Below, in pieces: positions 37,995 to 46,950 of a stretch of 64,000 nt of DNA (position 1 is the stretch's first letter; each line of letters opens with the position of its first letter). This stretch comes from Paenibacillus guangzhouensis (lineage in GTDB: Bacteria > Bacillota > Bacilli > Paenibacillales > Paenibacillaceae): the NCBI RefSeq assembly GCF_009363075.1, contig NZ_CP045293.1, forward strand, positions 5,212,501-5,276,500. The letters are read 5' to 3'. The position numbers were made by a program, and so were the translations under genes. The notes beneath the pieces are model-generated. The model ran no database searches and was not told the DNA's origin. It was given only the letters and a program-made list of their open reading frames with translations.

Positions 37995-38789
37995 CTACAC
38001 AACGTGCTGCGTTACATATCCATCCTCACGAATTAATGCGAGCGCAGTCTCCAGTTTATCCAAATAGACGGGATCATTGCCTGAACACATGAAGCGGACG
38101 CTCCCCTTCCCGCTGCCTACCGGAATGCCATAACGATTCAGCAGTGCGGACAGCCGCTTAATCGTCCCTGCATTGCCATCGATCATCTCGATATGTGGCG
38201 GCAGGACGTCCCTTAGGATGGCTTTGTAATAAGGATAATGCGTACAGCCAAGCACAATCATACCATAATCATCTAAGTTATAGGCTGCTAGCTTCGACCG
38301 GAAATAATCACCCATCAATTTACGATCGAACTGCATCGCCTCACAATATTCCACAAGCTCCGGCAGCGGAAGAGAATCGACGATTCCCCCCTCATCCACG
38401 CGATGAACAAGCGAATAATATTTCGGTTGTTGCAGCGTTAATGGTGTAGCGAAGACGAGCACCCGCTTCCCTGTCGCATGATTCATCTCCACGGCTGGCT
38501 TCACCGCGGGCTCCATACCGACGATCGGAAAAGAGTATCGTTCTCTAAGCTCGTTAATCGCAATACTCGTCGCTGTATTACATGCGATAACCAGTGCATC
38601 GATGCCCACACTTACCATCTGTTCTACGCCCTCTAGAATGAATGATCTTACGTCATTCTCCGGCTTCGTTCCGTAAGGGACATGTAGGGTATCTGCCATG
38701 AAGAGATAGTTCTCTGTTGGCAGCCGGCGCAGTGATTCAGCTAATACCGTAAGGCCGCCGACCCCCGAATCGAAAAACCCGATTGTCAT
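37995..38789 (-). CDS. murI: Glutamate racemase
   Basis: Provides D-glutamate for peptidoglycan. 264 residues with the two catalytic cysteines in VIACNTATSIA (about 73) and VLGCTHYPYYK (about 184), and the N-terminal IGFFDSGVGGLTVL substrate site. ATG at 38789; the ribosome site is modest (AGGAATTG). It is a single gene facing away from exoA; nothing suggests a link with the adjacent catabolic operon. Confidence 0.96.
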   Translation of the reverse strand: MTIGFFDSGVGGLTVLAESLRRLPTENYLFMADTLHVPYGTKPENDVRSFILEGVEQMVSVGIDALVIACNTATSIAINELRERYSFPIVGMEPAVKPAVEMNHATGKRVLVFATPLTLQQPKYYSLVHRVDEGGIVDSLPLPELVEYCEAMQFDRKLMGDYFRSKLAAYNLDDYGMIVLGCTHYPYYKAILRDVLPPHIEMIDGNAGTIKRLSALLNRYGIPVGSGKGSVRFMCSGNDPVYLDKLETALALIREDGYVTQHVV

Positions 38790-38956
38790 GTGTCATCAAT
38801 TCCTATCGTAAAAATTTATAGTTATGTGGTGGTATTCCTAGCTAATTCTAGAATATCGCGGGTCGCCGATGATCGCAAGTTGATTCTTCGAACGGCAGTC
38901 CCTTCTATGGTACACTAGAGAAAATAAACTATAGCAATTATACAAGGAGATTTGTC

Positions 38957-39727
38957 ATGGTCAAGTTCGTATCTTGGAATGTTAACGGCCTCCGTGCCTG
39001 TGTGAACAAAGGATTCTATGATTACTTCAAAGACATCGATGCAGATATATTTTGTGTGCAGGAAACGAAACTGCAGGAAGGTCAGATTGAACTCGAAATC
39101 GGCGAGGAATATATGCAATTCTGGAACTATGCTGAGAAGAAAGGCTATTCGGGGACTGCCATCTTTACCCGGCTGAAGCCATTATCTGTCCGTTATGGGA
39201 TAGAGGAAGATTACGAGCCCGAAGGACGTATTATCACGCTCGAATTCGAAGACTTCTACTTCATCACCGTCTATACGCCAAATGCCAAACGCGACCTCTC
39301 CCGTCTGGACGAGCGCATGACATGGGAAGATCGATTCCGGGGTTATCTGCAAGAGCTGGACAAGCATAAACCAGTCATTGTCTGTGGAGACTTGAATGTC
39401 GCCCATCAAGAGATCGACCTGAAGCATCCGAAGCCCAACTTAGGCAACGCCGGCTTCACCCTCGAGGAACGGGATAAAATGACAACACTACTCGGCTCCG
39501 GATTCACGGATACATTCCGCCATCTCTATCCGGATCAGACAGACATCTACTCATGGTGGTCCTACATGCCGAAGGTGCGTGAGCGGAACGTGGGCTGGCG
39601 GATTGACTATTTCCTCGTCTCGTCGCAATTGAACGATGCGATTTCGGACGCAAAAATCGATTGCCACATCATGGGCAGCGACCATTGCCCCGTCATTTTG
39701 GAGATGAATCTAGCATCCCAATCCTAA
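38957..39727 (+). CDS. exoA: Exodeoxyribonuclease III / AP endonuclease
   Basis: Repairs abasic sites. 256 residues of the exonuclease-endonuclease-phosphatase fold: SWNVNGLRA, catalytic Glu in CVQETKLQEGQ, ITVYTPNAKRDL, Asp/Asn in VCGDLNVAHQEIDL, and C-terminal SDHCPVILEM. All metal and catalytic residues are present. ATG at 38957 after AAGGAG. The next gene starts 13 nt later and may be cotranscribed. Confidence 0.96.
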   Translation: MVKFVSWNVNGLRACVNKGFYDYFKDIDADIFCVQETKLQEGQIELEIGEEYMQFWNYAEKKGYSGTAIFTRLKPLSVRYGIEEDYEPEGRIITLEFEDFYFITVYTPNAKRDLSRLDERMTWEDRFRGYLQELDKHKPVIVCGDLNVAHQEIDLKHPKPNLGNAGFTLEERDKMTTLLGSGFTDTFRHLYPDQTDIYSWWSYMPKVRERNVGWRIDYFLVSSQLNDAISDAKIDCHIMGSDHCPVILEMNLASQS

Positions 39728-39740
39728 AGGCTCGATACGT

Positions 39741-40367
39741 TTGAAGACGATTCGAAAAAGACGGTTATATAGGGGGATGTTCGGCGTGGCTGTCGTGTAC
39801 ATCCTCTACGTCACCTTTATGAACTTCATCCATGATCCACAGGCAGCTGCATTTCTCAGCCATAAGGTAGGACTGAAGCGCACGGTCAACACCTCGATTT
39901 GGCTGCCTGTGATGATGGTCCACATCGTTGCTGCTTGCATTGCTATGCTCGCAGGGGCCGTGAATTTCTCGAACCTTATTCTGACACGGTATCGTTCCTT
40001 CCACCGCGCGAACGGTTATCTCTATGTCATAGCCGTTATTCTCGTCGACATCACATCCGGCTATATGGCCCCCTATGCGACTGGCGGGAAAATGAACAGC
40101 ATGGCATTTAACTTCATCAATTTCATTTGGCTTATCATGACCATCGCTGCCGTTGTATTCATTAAGCGGAAGCAGCTAGCGAAGCATCGCAAATGGATGA
40201 TTCGAAGCTATGTATTCTGCTATACCAACCTTTTCATTCATCTCATCAGCTTCCTTGCGAGCAAAGGTGTAGGACTACCTTATGTGACGAGCTATACGAT
40301 AGGTGTCTACGGCGCAATTGTGATTAACATCCTACTCGCGGAATGGATCATTCGCCGCGTCATATGA
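39741..40367 (+). CDS. DUF2306-like membrane protein
   Basis: 208 residues with about six membrane segments: GVAVVYILYVTFMNFI, VMMVHIVAACIAMLAGAVNF, YLYVIAVILVDITSGYMA, FNFINFIWLIMTIAAVVFI, and two near the C-terminus. The loop RYRSFHRANGYLYV and KHRKWMIRSYVF, with conserved His residues, resembles DUF2306 proteins, of unknown function. The TTG at 39741 has only a weak ribosome site; an ATG at 39777 is an alternative that would remove 12 basic residues. It follows exoA by 13 nt. Confidence 0.7.
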   Translation: MKTIRKRRLYRGMFGVAVVYILYVTFMNFIHDPQAAAFLSHKVGLKRTVNTSIWLPVMMVHIVAACIAMLAGAVNFSNLILTRYRSFHRANGYLYVIAVILVDITSGYMAPYATGGKMNSMAFNFINFIWLIMTIAAVVFIKRKQLAKHRKWMIRSYVFCYTNLFIHLISFLASKGVGLPYVTSYTIGVYGAIVINILLAEWIIRRVI

Positions 40368-40462
40368 AGAATCAGGAGAGAGGGGGACGGTTCACCTCCG
40401 TCCTCCTTCCATCATTCATATTCCTCCCTCCATATCTTGGAAATGAATAAAAATCCATAAGA

Positions 40463-40480
40463 TTGTGAAATTAATCACAA
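40463..40480. promoter_or_regulatory. Perfect FNR/CRP-type palindrome
   Basis: TTGTGA-N6-TCACAA, a full match to the Bacillus Fnr site TGTGA-N6-TCACA. A -10 like element (TATATT, 40496-40501) follows 16 nt later; the spacing is a few bases shorter than the usual -41.5 centre. It sits 71 nt before the flavoprotein start codon. Confidence 0.7.
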
Positions 40481-40550
40481 TATTTCGACAGATGATATAT
40501 TAAAATTGGAGCGAACCAAAAAGAAAGATAGAAAAGTGGAGGGGTACATC

Positions 40551-42074
40551 ATGAAAAAGAAAGTATCAGCTATGCTTGTTCTCGTTCTCTCTTTCGCGCT
40601 CATCATCACAGGATGCGGTAACGGAAGCCAGAGTCAAAGCCAGGACAACCCGAAAAAAGAAGAGACAAAAGAAACAGAAGCCGTATCTGGAGCTACGCAA
40701 GCTGGCTATACGCCAGTTGATCAGCTTAAAGATAAATATGACATTATCATTGTCGGGGCAGGTGGCGCAGGGATGTCCGCTGCACTTGAAGCCAAAGCAA
40801 AAGGCATGAACCCTGTAATCTTCGAAAAAATGCCGATTGCCGGAGGAAATACGCTGAAATCATCTTCAGGTATGAATGCTTCCGAGACGAAGTTCCAAAA
40901 AGAACAAGGCATCAAAGACAGCAATGATCTATTCTATGAAGAAACGCTAAAAGGCGGTCATGATACGAACGACAAAGATATGCTTCGTTTCTTCGTTGAT
41001 AATTCCGCAAGCGCAATCGATTGGCTCGACTCCATCGGCATTCGATTGAATAATATCACGATTACAGGCGGTATGAACGAGAAACGTACCCACCGTCCGG
41101 AAGACGGCTCGGCCGTAGGGCAATTTCTTGTAAGTGGACTCCTAAAAAATGTTCAGGAGAAAGAAATTCCACTATTCGTTAAAGCCGATGTTAAAGAAAT
41201 TACAGAAAAAGACGGCAAAGTGAACGGCGTCAAAGTCGTGATCGATGGGAATGAGGAAAAAGAAATCGCAGCGAACGCTGTTGTTGTGACAACTGGCGGT
41301 TTTGGCGCGAACATGGATATGATCAGCGATGTTCGCTCCGACTTGAAAGGTCTTGTCACGACGAACCAAATCGGCAGTACAGGCGATGGCATTAAGATGA
41401 TTGAGAAGCTCGGCGGCGTGACCGTGGATATGGATCAAATTCAAGTTCACCCTACGGTACAGCAAGAGAAGTCTTATCTTATCGGGGAAGCGGTCCGCGG
41501 TGAGGGTGCGATTCTCGTATCCAGTGAGGGCAAGCGATTCACCAATGAGCTGGATACACGCGACAATGTAACTGCTGCTATCAATAAACTTCCAGAGAAA
41601 TCAGCTTATCTTGTATTTGATTCCGGTGTGAAATCCCGTGCCAAAGCCATTCAGCAATATGAAAAAATGGGCTTTGTCATTCAAGGAGAATCGGTCGAAG
41701 CTCTGGCCAATGCAATCAACGTTCCTGGAGATCAGTTAAAAACGACGGTAGATACATGGAACAGTGCGGTTAAGAATAAAAAGGATGCCGAGTTCGGCAG
41801 AACGACAGGAATGGACAACGACTTGTCTGGCGCACCTTATTACGCAATCAAGATCGCTCCAGGGATCCATTACACCATGGGCGGTGTCAAAATCAACACA
41901 AATACGGAAGTACTCAATAAAGACGGAAAAGCGATTCCAGGTCTGTTCGCAGCAGGTGAGCTGACAGGCGGTCTGCACGGCCAGAATCGGATTGGCGGTA
42001 ACTCCGTTGCGGAGATCATCATTTTTGGTCGCCAAGCAGGCATCAAATCGGCTGAATTCGTAAAAGCACCTTAA
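40551..42074 (+). CDS. Surface lipoprotein flavoprotein of the fumarate reductase/flavocytochrome c type
   Basis: 507 residues. A lipoprotein signal (MLVLVLSFALIITGC, lipid Cys about residue 20) is followed by a charged linker and an FAD_binding_2 domain: IIVGAGGAGMSAALEAKAKG, the FAD region ELTGGLHGQNRIGGN at the C-terminus. The residues that act in soluble fumarate reductases can be found: His in QVHPT, Arg in AVRGEG, His in IHYTMGG and Arg in QNRIGG. Fumarate, urocanate or a similar enoate is a likely electron acceptor outside the membrane. No haem motif and no full FMN_bind domain are present; EAVSGATQAG in the linker recalls the flavinylation motif. ATG at 40551 after GGAGGGG. Confidence 0.85.
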   Translation: MKKKVSAMLVLVLSFALIITGCGNGSQSQSQDNPKKEETKETEAVSGATQAGYTPVDQLKDKYDIIIVGAGGAGMSAALEAKAKGMNPVIFEKMPIAGGNTLKSSSGMNASETKFQKEQGIKDSNDLFYEETLKGGHDTNDKDMLRFFVDNSASAIDWLDSIGIRLNNITITGGMNEKRTHRPEDGSAVGQFLVSGLLKNVQEKEIPLFVKADVKEITEKDGKVNGVKVVIDGNEEKEIAANAVVVTTGGFGANMDMISDVRSDLKGLVTTNQIGSTGDGIKMIEKLGGVTVDMDQIQVHPTVQQEKSYLIGEAVRGEGAILVSSEGKRFTNELDTRDNVTAAINKLPEKSAYLVFDSGVKSRAKAIQQYEKMGFVIQGESVEALANAINVPGDQLKTTVDTWNSAVKNKKDAEFGRTTGMDNDLSGAPYYAIKIAPGIHYTMGGVKINTNTEVLNKDGKAIPGLFAAGELTGGLHGQNRIGGNSVAEIIIFGRQAGIKSAEFVKAP

Positions 42075-42102
42075 AAGTGACGCCATTACTGGGTGTACAC
42101 CT

Positions 42103-42134
42103 CACAAAGACCCTCATCATAGAGGGTCTTTGTG
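42103..42134. terminator. Bidirectional terminator
   Basis: Perfect 13-bp arms CACAAAGACCCTC and complement around a 6-nt loop, between the flavoprotein gene and the convergent acetyltransferase. Confidence 0.75.
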
Positions 42135-42150
42135 CTATCTGTATGCAATA

Positions 42151-42738
42151 TTAGTCCCGATGGTACTTCCTCTTATCCTCATCTGTAATGAGCCTGATCA
42201 CACGACATGGATTGCCCGCAGCAATAACGCCTGACGGGATATCCTTCGTCACGACGCTTCCTGCGCCAATCACACTATTGTCTCCAATGGTTACGCCCGG
42301 CAGGATGCTGACCCCTCCGCCAATCCATACGTTGTTGCCTACCGTAATCGGATACGCGATTTCTAGCCCCTCATTCCGCTGTTCGACATCGAGCGGATGC
42401 CCAGCCGTATAGAAGCCGCAATTCGGCGCGATGAACACATTGTCACCGAAGGTGATTTTGGCACAGTCCAACATGATGCAATTGTGATTCGCATAGAAAT
42501 TCTTCCCGATCTCGATATTATAGCCGTAGTCGCAGTAAAAAGGCTGTTCGATGTGGAACGTCTCCGCTGTCTTGCCGAGCAGCTTCTTCAGGACTGCCGC
42601 CCGCTCCTCCAGCTTCTGCGGATGCAACTGATTATGCTCGTAACATAATCCTTTCGCATATGTTCGCTCATCGATGAGCTCCTGATCGTAGTTCGCGTTA
42701 TACAGATAGCCTAGTGCCGCTTTTTCTTTCTCTGTCAT
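42151..42738 (-). CDS. Maltose/galactoside O-acetyltransferase family
   Basis: 195 residues: N-terminal helical part with AALGYLYNANYDQELIDER typical of the Mac domain, then left-handed beta-helix hexapeptide repeats (about 70-180) with PFYCDYGYNIEIGKNFYAN, catalytic His in FYTAGHPLDVEQRN, and IGGGVSILPGVTIGDNSVIG. Acetylates a sugar with acetyl-CoA; the exact sugar is not known. ATG at 42738 after AGAAGGAG. Single gene. Confidence 0.9.
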   Translation of the reverse strand: MTEKEKAALGYLYNANYDQELIDERTYAKGLCYEHNQLHPQKLEERAAVLKKLLGKTAETFHIEQPFYCDYGYNIEIGKNFYANHNCIMLDCAKITFGDNVFIAPNCGFYTAGHPLDVEQRNEGLEIAYPITVGNNVWIGGGVSILPGVTIGDNSVIGAGSVVTKDIPSGVIAAGNPCRVIRLITDEDKRKYHRD

Positions 42739-42845
42739 GAGGTCCACTCCTTCTCCTATTCATATTCTAGTGAATGAGAGCGCAACATTTCAATAATACC
42801 TCTATGATACAACTAAAATATCAAAATGATGGAGGGATTGAGCAA

Positions 42846-43610
42846 ATGAACACACTACAGGGAAAAGTCGCGCTGGTAACAGGAGCTAGTCGGGGAATCG
42901 GTAGAGGAATCGCGTTACGATTGTCACAAGAAGGTGCATTGGTAGCGGTACATTATGGGACCAACCGGGACGCTGCGGAAGAAGTCGTTCGTGAGATTCA
43001 GGATAGCGGAGGTGCCGCGTTGACTGTCGGCGCCAACCTGTCCACGCTAGATGGCATCCATCAACTATTCACTAGCCTGGATGAACAACTCATCGAACAC
43101 ACAGGCTACCATCGATTCGATATTCTGGTGAACAACGCAGGGTGGGGGCATGCTGCGACCATCGAGCATGTGAAGGAAGAATCCTATGATGCCATCATGA
43201 ACACCAATGTTAAGGCACCACTATTTATCATTCAGCAAGCCTTATCTCGACTACGAGACGGAGGGCGTATTATCAATATGGCTTCGATGGCAACACGGTA
43301 TGCTCTGCCCCACCTGCTAGAGTACAGCATCTCGAAAGGCGCTGTGAACACGCTCACCCTCGTGTTGGCTCAGCAGCTTGGAAACCGTCAGATCACCGTA
43401 AATGCTATCTCGCCAGGGTTTATCGATACGGATATGAATGCAGAAACCTTGGCTACGCAAGAAGGCCAGCAGTTCGCCGCTGGACTCTCAGCCTTCGGCC
43501 GATGGGGGCAGCCTGGTGATGTCGCTGATATTGCTGCTTTCCTCGCTTCGGATGACAGTCGGTGGATCACAGGTCAGATTATCGATGCGAGCGGCGGTTC
43601 GCGGCTATAA
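42846..43610 (+). CDS. Short-chain dehydrogenase/reductase
   Basis: 254 residues of the classical SDR type: cofactor motif VTGASRGIGRGIALRL (about 11), VNNAGWGHAAT (about 95), Ser in INMASMATRY, YxxxK in EYSISKGAVNTL, and C-terminal GQIIDASGG. Resembles 3-oxoacyl reductase-like enzymes without defined substrate. ATG at 42846 after GGAGGG; a longer reading adds 24 residues. A short three-way insertion LIEHTGYHRFDIL is typical of one subgroup. Confidence 0.9.
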   Translation: MNTLQGKVALVTGASRGIGRGIALRLSQEGALVAVHYGTNRDAAEEVVREIQDSGGAALTVGANLSTLDGIHQLFTSLDEQLIEHTGYHRFDILVNNAGWGHAATIEHVKEESYDAIMNTNVKAPLFIIQQALSRLRDGGRIINMASMATRYALPHLLEYSISKGAVNTLTLVLAQQLGNRQITVNAISPGFIDTDMNAETLATQEGQQFAAGLSAFGRWGQPGDVADIAAFLASDDSRWITGQIIDASGGSRL

Positions 43611-43623
43611 TCCTATAGCGAAA

Positions 43624-43652
43624 AAGCCACCGATTCTTGAACCTGGTGGCTT
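43624..43652. terminator. Bidirectional terminator between the SDR and siderophore-binding genes
   Basis: AAGCCACC and GGTGGCTT arms followed by CTTCTATTTTTA on the plus strand and by CTATAGG-type sequence on the minus strand. Confidence 0.65.
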
Positions 43653-43664
43653 CTTCTATTTTTA

Positions 43665-44663
43665 CTACTTGCTCTGCTGTCCCGACAGCCACGCCGTCAA
43701 CTCTTCGGTCTGAGCCATGACGGCAAGCGGATCGTAATACCATGAACGTTCCTCTGGCCATACGTACATCTTATTATTTTTGACAGCGGGAATGTTCTTC
43801 CAGATCGGATCCTTCTGGAAGTCCTCTAATGTGCGATGATTGGACGTCATGATGATATAATCGCCGGCATACTTATCTAGCAGCTCGGATGAAATTTCAG
43901 CCCACTGCTTCTCCATAATTTCTTTGCCTATTCCTTCGGGTGGTTTGCGCCCCAGCGCCTGATAAACGGGCTGTCCACCACGTCCGAAGTTATCCCCGTA
44001 CACCCACGTTGATTTCTCCCCATCCTCCATAATTGTAAATGAAGCATTCGCAGGAATGGATGTATCCACTTTCGCCTTCGCTGCCGCAATTCGTTGATCA
44101 AATCCCTCAAGCCAGGCCTTGGCTTCGTCCTCTTTGTCGAACAGCTTACCGAAGTAGGTCAACTCTTCGTGCGCGTTTTTGAGATCGCCATACGGGATGA
44201 CAACGGTTGGAGCAATTTGACTCAGCTGCGTGTAACTGTCTCCGTTCGCTGTAATAATAAGGTCCGGCTGAAGGCTCATAATTTTCTCAGGAGACGGCTT
44301 GCCATAAACCCCTGTATCTGCAACGCCAACAAGCGATTTCTTAAAGTAGTAATTCTGAATCGTCAACCCTGGCGCGCCCACAGGAATCACATCTAATGCA
44401 ATCAAGCTTCCCAAATATTCTTCAGCTACGATTCGCTTCGGCTGCGTCGGAATGACAATATCCCCATGGACCGTGGAGATCGTCTTGGTTGCAGGTTCCT
44501 GCGATGCGCTTGACACCTGATTTTCTGCCTTTGTGTTTGATATAGCCGTGACAGCTTCCTGATCGGCCTTCGCAGCGCTACATGCCGACATAAAGACAAG
44601 CAGGAACATCATCACGATAAGCGGCAGACGGCGATGTCTTCGAAGATGATGAAATGTAATCAA
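43665..44663 (-). CDS. Iron-siderophore ABC transporter substrate-binding lipoprotein
   Basis: 332 residues: signal sequence with lipobox (LLVFMSAC, Cys about residue 28), Ser/Thr/Gln-rich linker, then a helical-backbone binding-protein fold with IVIPTQPKRIVAEEYLGSLI, PSPEKIMSLQPDLIITANG, TWVYGDNFGRGGQP and NIPAVKNNKMYVWPEERSW, which are typical of ferric hydroxamate/catecholate receptors (FhuD/FeuA-like). The TTG at 44663 after AAAGGGGG is the likely start. A Fur box lies directly upstream. No permease or ATPase gene is adjacent. Confidence 0.9.
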   Translation of the reverse strand: MITFHHLRRHRRLPLIVMMFLLVFMSACSAAKADQEAVTAISNTKAENQVSSASQEPATKTISTVHGDIVIPTQPKRIVAEEYLGSLIALDVIPVGAPGLTIQNYYFKKSLVGVADTGVYGKPSPEKIMSLQPDLIITANGDSYTQLSQIAPTVVIPYGDLKNAHEELTYFGKLFDKEDEAKAWLEGFDQRIAAAKAKVDTSIPANASFTIMEDGEKSTWVYGDNFGRGGQPVYQALGRKPPEGIGKEIMEKQWAEISSELLDKYAGDYIIMTSNHRTLEDFQKDPIWKNIPAVKNNKMYVWPEERSWYYDPLAVMAQTEELTAWLSGQQSK

Positions 44664-44684
44664 TGGAATATCCCCCTTTTTAAC

Positions 44685-44703
44685 GATAACGATAATCATT
44701 CTC
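44685..44703 (-). promoter_or_regulatory. Fur box
   Basis: Minus strand GAGAATGATTATCGTTATC matches 17 of 19 positions of GATAATGATTATCATTATC, 22 nt before the start codon of the binding-protein gene. Confidence 0.8.
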
Positions 44704-44758
44704 ATATAAACTCTATCGTCTCGCCGCCCAAATGACCATACACGAAAGTGATCTCACG

Positions 44759-46381
44759 TCATGCATATTTGTGATCTTTCGTTAATGCATGCATCAGCTC
44801 GTGCAATTGGGCATACGTGGAGATGGGGTCGAACCCGTAAAACAACTCGGGCTGATTCAACAGGTATACCCGTTTATGCCGAACCGCATCAAGCTGAAGC
44901 CACTTCGGTGATCGGAAGAATCGATTCGCATGCTGCTGTCCTTCCGGTAAAGAAGGCAGTGAAGTAATAAATATATAGTCCGCCGGATAATCCGCGATCG
45001 ATTCGATTGCTGCTTCAAGATAACCATGCATGGCAATATTCTGCGCAAGAAGTTGCGGCGGCAGCTGAAAGCCGAGATCCTCGTAGAGGATTTGACTCCC
45101 TCTCCCAAAGCTGCTGCTGAAGCAATACGCACTGCGCTGACAGATTTCCCAGACAATCGCTGTGCCTCGCTTACCAACCTCCTGATCAAGCCGGCCATTG
45201 CACTCGTCAACGAGCTGGTTATATTGGAATAACCAGTTCTCAGCGACTGACTCTCGCTGGATCATGCCCGCAATTAACCGGAACTGCTCCCGCCAGTTCA
45301 TGGTCATAAAAGGGATCTCCACGAGCGGGGCAATCGGGAGCAGGCGTTGATTCTCTTTCGCTGGGTGATAGCCGATAATGAGGTCGGGGCCATGAGCAGC
45401 AATAGCTCCATAATAAGAATTTGGTGCATGATCATACGGGTTGAACTTCGCTCCGATAGGCTTGCCCTGCATCCTGCATGCCTGTTCTAACCAGGGTGTG
45501 TAGACGCCTAACGCCGGAACGGCATCAAGGGCCATCAACATGGCCGTATAATTTTCGTTTAAGGCTGCGATCCGTTTAGGCTTACGTTGATACAACGTCG
45601 GAGACATACCTACCCATTCTTTGAACTTTCGGCTTAAATATAATCCTTCCTTATAACCAACTTCCTGTGCCACGGTATGAAGGTCCTCTGATCCGATCAA
45701 CATCCGCGTCTGGGCACTGCGAATTCGGAGCAGGCTCAGATAGGCATTGAATGTACGCCCCGTATGTTTACGGAAAGCACGGGAGAAGTGTTCTGGACTC
45801 ACATTGGCCATGCCCGCAAGCTGTTCTCGAGTCAAATCTGTATCATAATTGGCTTCAATGTAATGCAGTGCTTGCTCCATCCAGCTTCCTCGATCCTCCT
45901 GCCTTGACTCTATCTCGCGATAGATCCCTAGCAATAGGTCAATGAATAGCTGTTGCACGCGGAATGGTCCCCCAAGTTGAGGCGCTCTCCAACATTGCTC
46001 GAGTTCACTTGCGATCCGTAGGATGTCCGCCGGGAACCCATGCAGCGCAGCCGGATACTCCAACCCCGTCGGCGTCGATCCATCCGTAGACATACTTCGG
46101 TATGTCAGACAAATACCGCGTAAAGAAACCAAATTCTTCGTCTCAATATCCAATGGGATAGAAGCATCTACTAGAAAAACACTCCCTCTTCCCATCCCAT
46201 GGGGCTGCTCATCGACAACCAGCATACCTTCTCCATCGCTTATGATTACAATACGGTATGTGGGTATATCATCTACGCACACGATCGGAATGTCCTCATC
46301 AAATCTGTATACGCCTAAAGGGATATGAACATGATTACGCGCAGCGGATATTCGCTCAAAATGTGAAACGGATATGGTCAT
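44759..46381 (-). CDS. AraC-type regulator fused to a siderophore-binding domain (Btr-like)
   Basis: 540 residues. N-terminal ligand/cupin-like part (1-165), AraC double helix-turn-helix (about 170-270: LTREQLAGMANVSPEHFSR and VAQEVGYKEGLYLSRKFK), then a binding-protein fold (about 275-535) with IAALNENYTAMLMALDAVP, FGRGSQILYEDLGF and FRSPKWLQLDAVRHKRVYLL. B. subtilis Btr has this design and activates siderophore uptake genes when it senses bacillibactin. The adjacent genes for binding proteins and their Fur boxes support the same role. ATG at 46381. Confidence 0.88.
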   Translation of the reverse strand: MTISVSHFERISAARNHVHIPLGVYRFDEDIPIVCVDDIPTYRIVIISDGEGMLVVDEQPHGMGRGSVFLVDASIPLDIETKNLVSLRGICLTYRSMSTDGSTPTGLEYPAALHGFPADILRIASELEQCWRAPQLGGPFRVQQLFIDLLLGIYREIESRQEDRGSWMEQALHYIEANYDTDLTREQLAGMANVSPEHFSRAFRKHTGRTFNAYLSLLRIRSAQTRMLIGSEDLHTVAQEVGYKEGLYLSRKFKEWVGMSPTLYQRKPKRIAALNENYTAMLMALDAVPALGVYTPWLEQACRMQGKPIGAKFNPYDHAPNSYYGAIAAHGPDLIIGYHPAKENQRLLPIAPLVEIPFMTMNWREQFRLIAGMIQRESVAENWLFQYNQLVDECNGRLDQEVGKRGTAIVWEICQRSAYCFSSSFGRGSQILYEDLGFQLPPQLLAQNIAMHGYLEAAIESIADYPADYIFITSLPSLPEGQQHANRFFRSPKWLQLDAVRHKRVYLLNQPELFYGFDPISTYAQLHELMHALTKDHKYA

Positions 46382-46442
46382 CGTTCATCCTCCCCGAATA
46401 TGTTCAATCGATGAAGGACGCCATGCACGCCCTTCTTTCAAT

Positions 46443-46461
46443 GATAGAGATTATCATTCTC
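46443..46461 (-). promoter_or_regulatory. Fur box upstream of the AraC/binding-protein regulator
   Basis: The plus strand GATAGAGATTATCATTCTC matches 16 of 19 Fur-box positions, 62 nt ahead of the regulator start codon. Confidence 0.7.
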
Positions 46462-46556
46462 ATTCATAGGTGTCAATCTATTAGCATACCTGATTCCGAC
46501 ATATGAAAAATAGCTGCAGGGGAGTCTCTCGACATACGTTGCAGCCCTATTCCTAC

Positions 46557-46925
46557 TTATCTATACATATGTGCAGCAAGTGCTTGAAGCTTCTCCACGA
46601 TCTGATCCTCTACCTCATCCCCCAAGGCAATCGACTCGGTGGCGTAACTCGCGAGTTCATCGTGATGACCGATCATCACCGAATGCGCCGCATGCATGAA
46701 CATCGAGATATCATTCGCATCATTACCGAAAGCGACATACCCCCCCTGCTCGATACCAATCTTACGAAGCGCTCCCCACTTATGGATATTATTCGGGCTC
46801 ATGTCCAGCACATGCTCGCTCTTATGCCGATGAACGACCACATCGAGCTCTATGATTCTATTTCTATCTTCCCCTCCTACCATATATCTCATGTTGTAAA
46901 ATGCAAAAAAAGAGCACCTAAGCAC
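46557..46925 (-). pseudogene. C-terminal remnant of a Cof-type HAD hydrolase
   Basis: The reading frame keeps the end of the HAD fold: DMSPNNIHKWGALRKIGIEQ, the motif 4 sequence VAFGNDANDISMFMHAAHSV, and a final helix. The N-terminal DxD nucleophile motif, motif 2 and the cap domain, about 150-170 residues, are missing; the sequence before it already belongs to the terminator of the neighbouring iron gene. No start codon with a good ribosome site is visible. It is probably a decaying gene fragment. Confidence 0.7.
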
Positions 46926-46942
46926 TTACGCTCAGATGCTCT
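46904..46942 (-). terminator. Terminator of the second siderophore-binding gene
   Basis: Minus strand AGAGCA and TGCTCT arms with inner CT-AGC/GCT-AG pairing, followed by TTTTTTTGC, 9 nt after the stop codon. Confidence 0.8.
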
Positions 46943-46950
46943 ATTTACAT

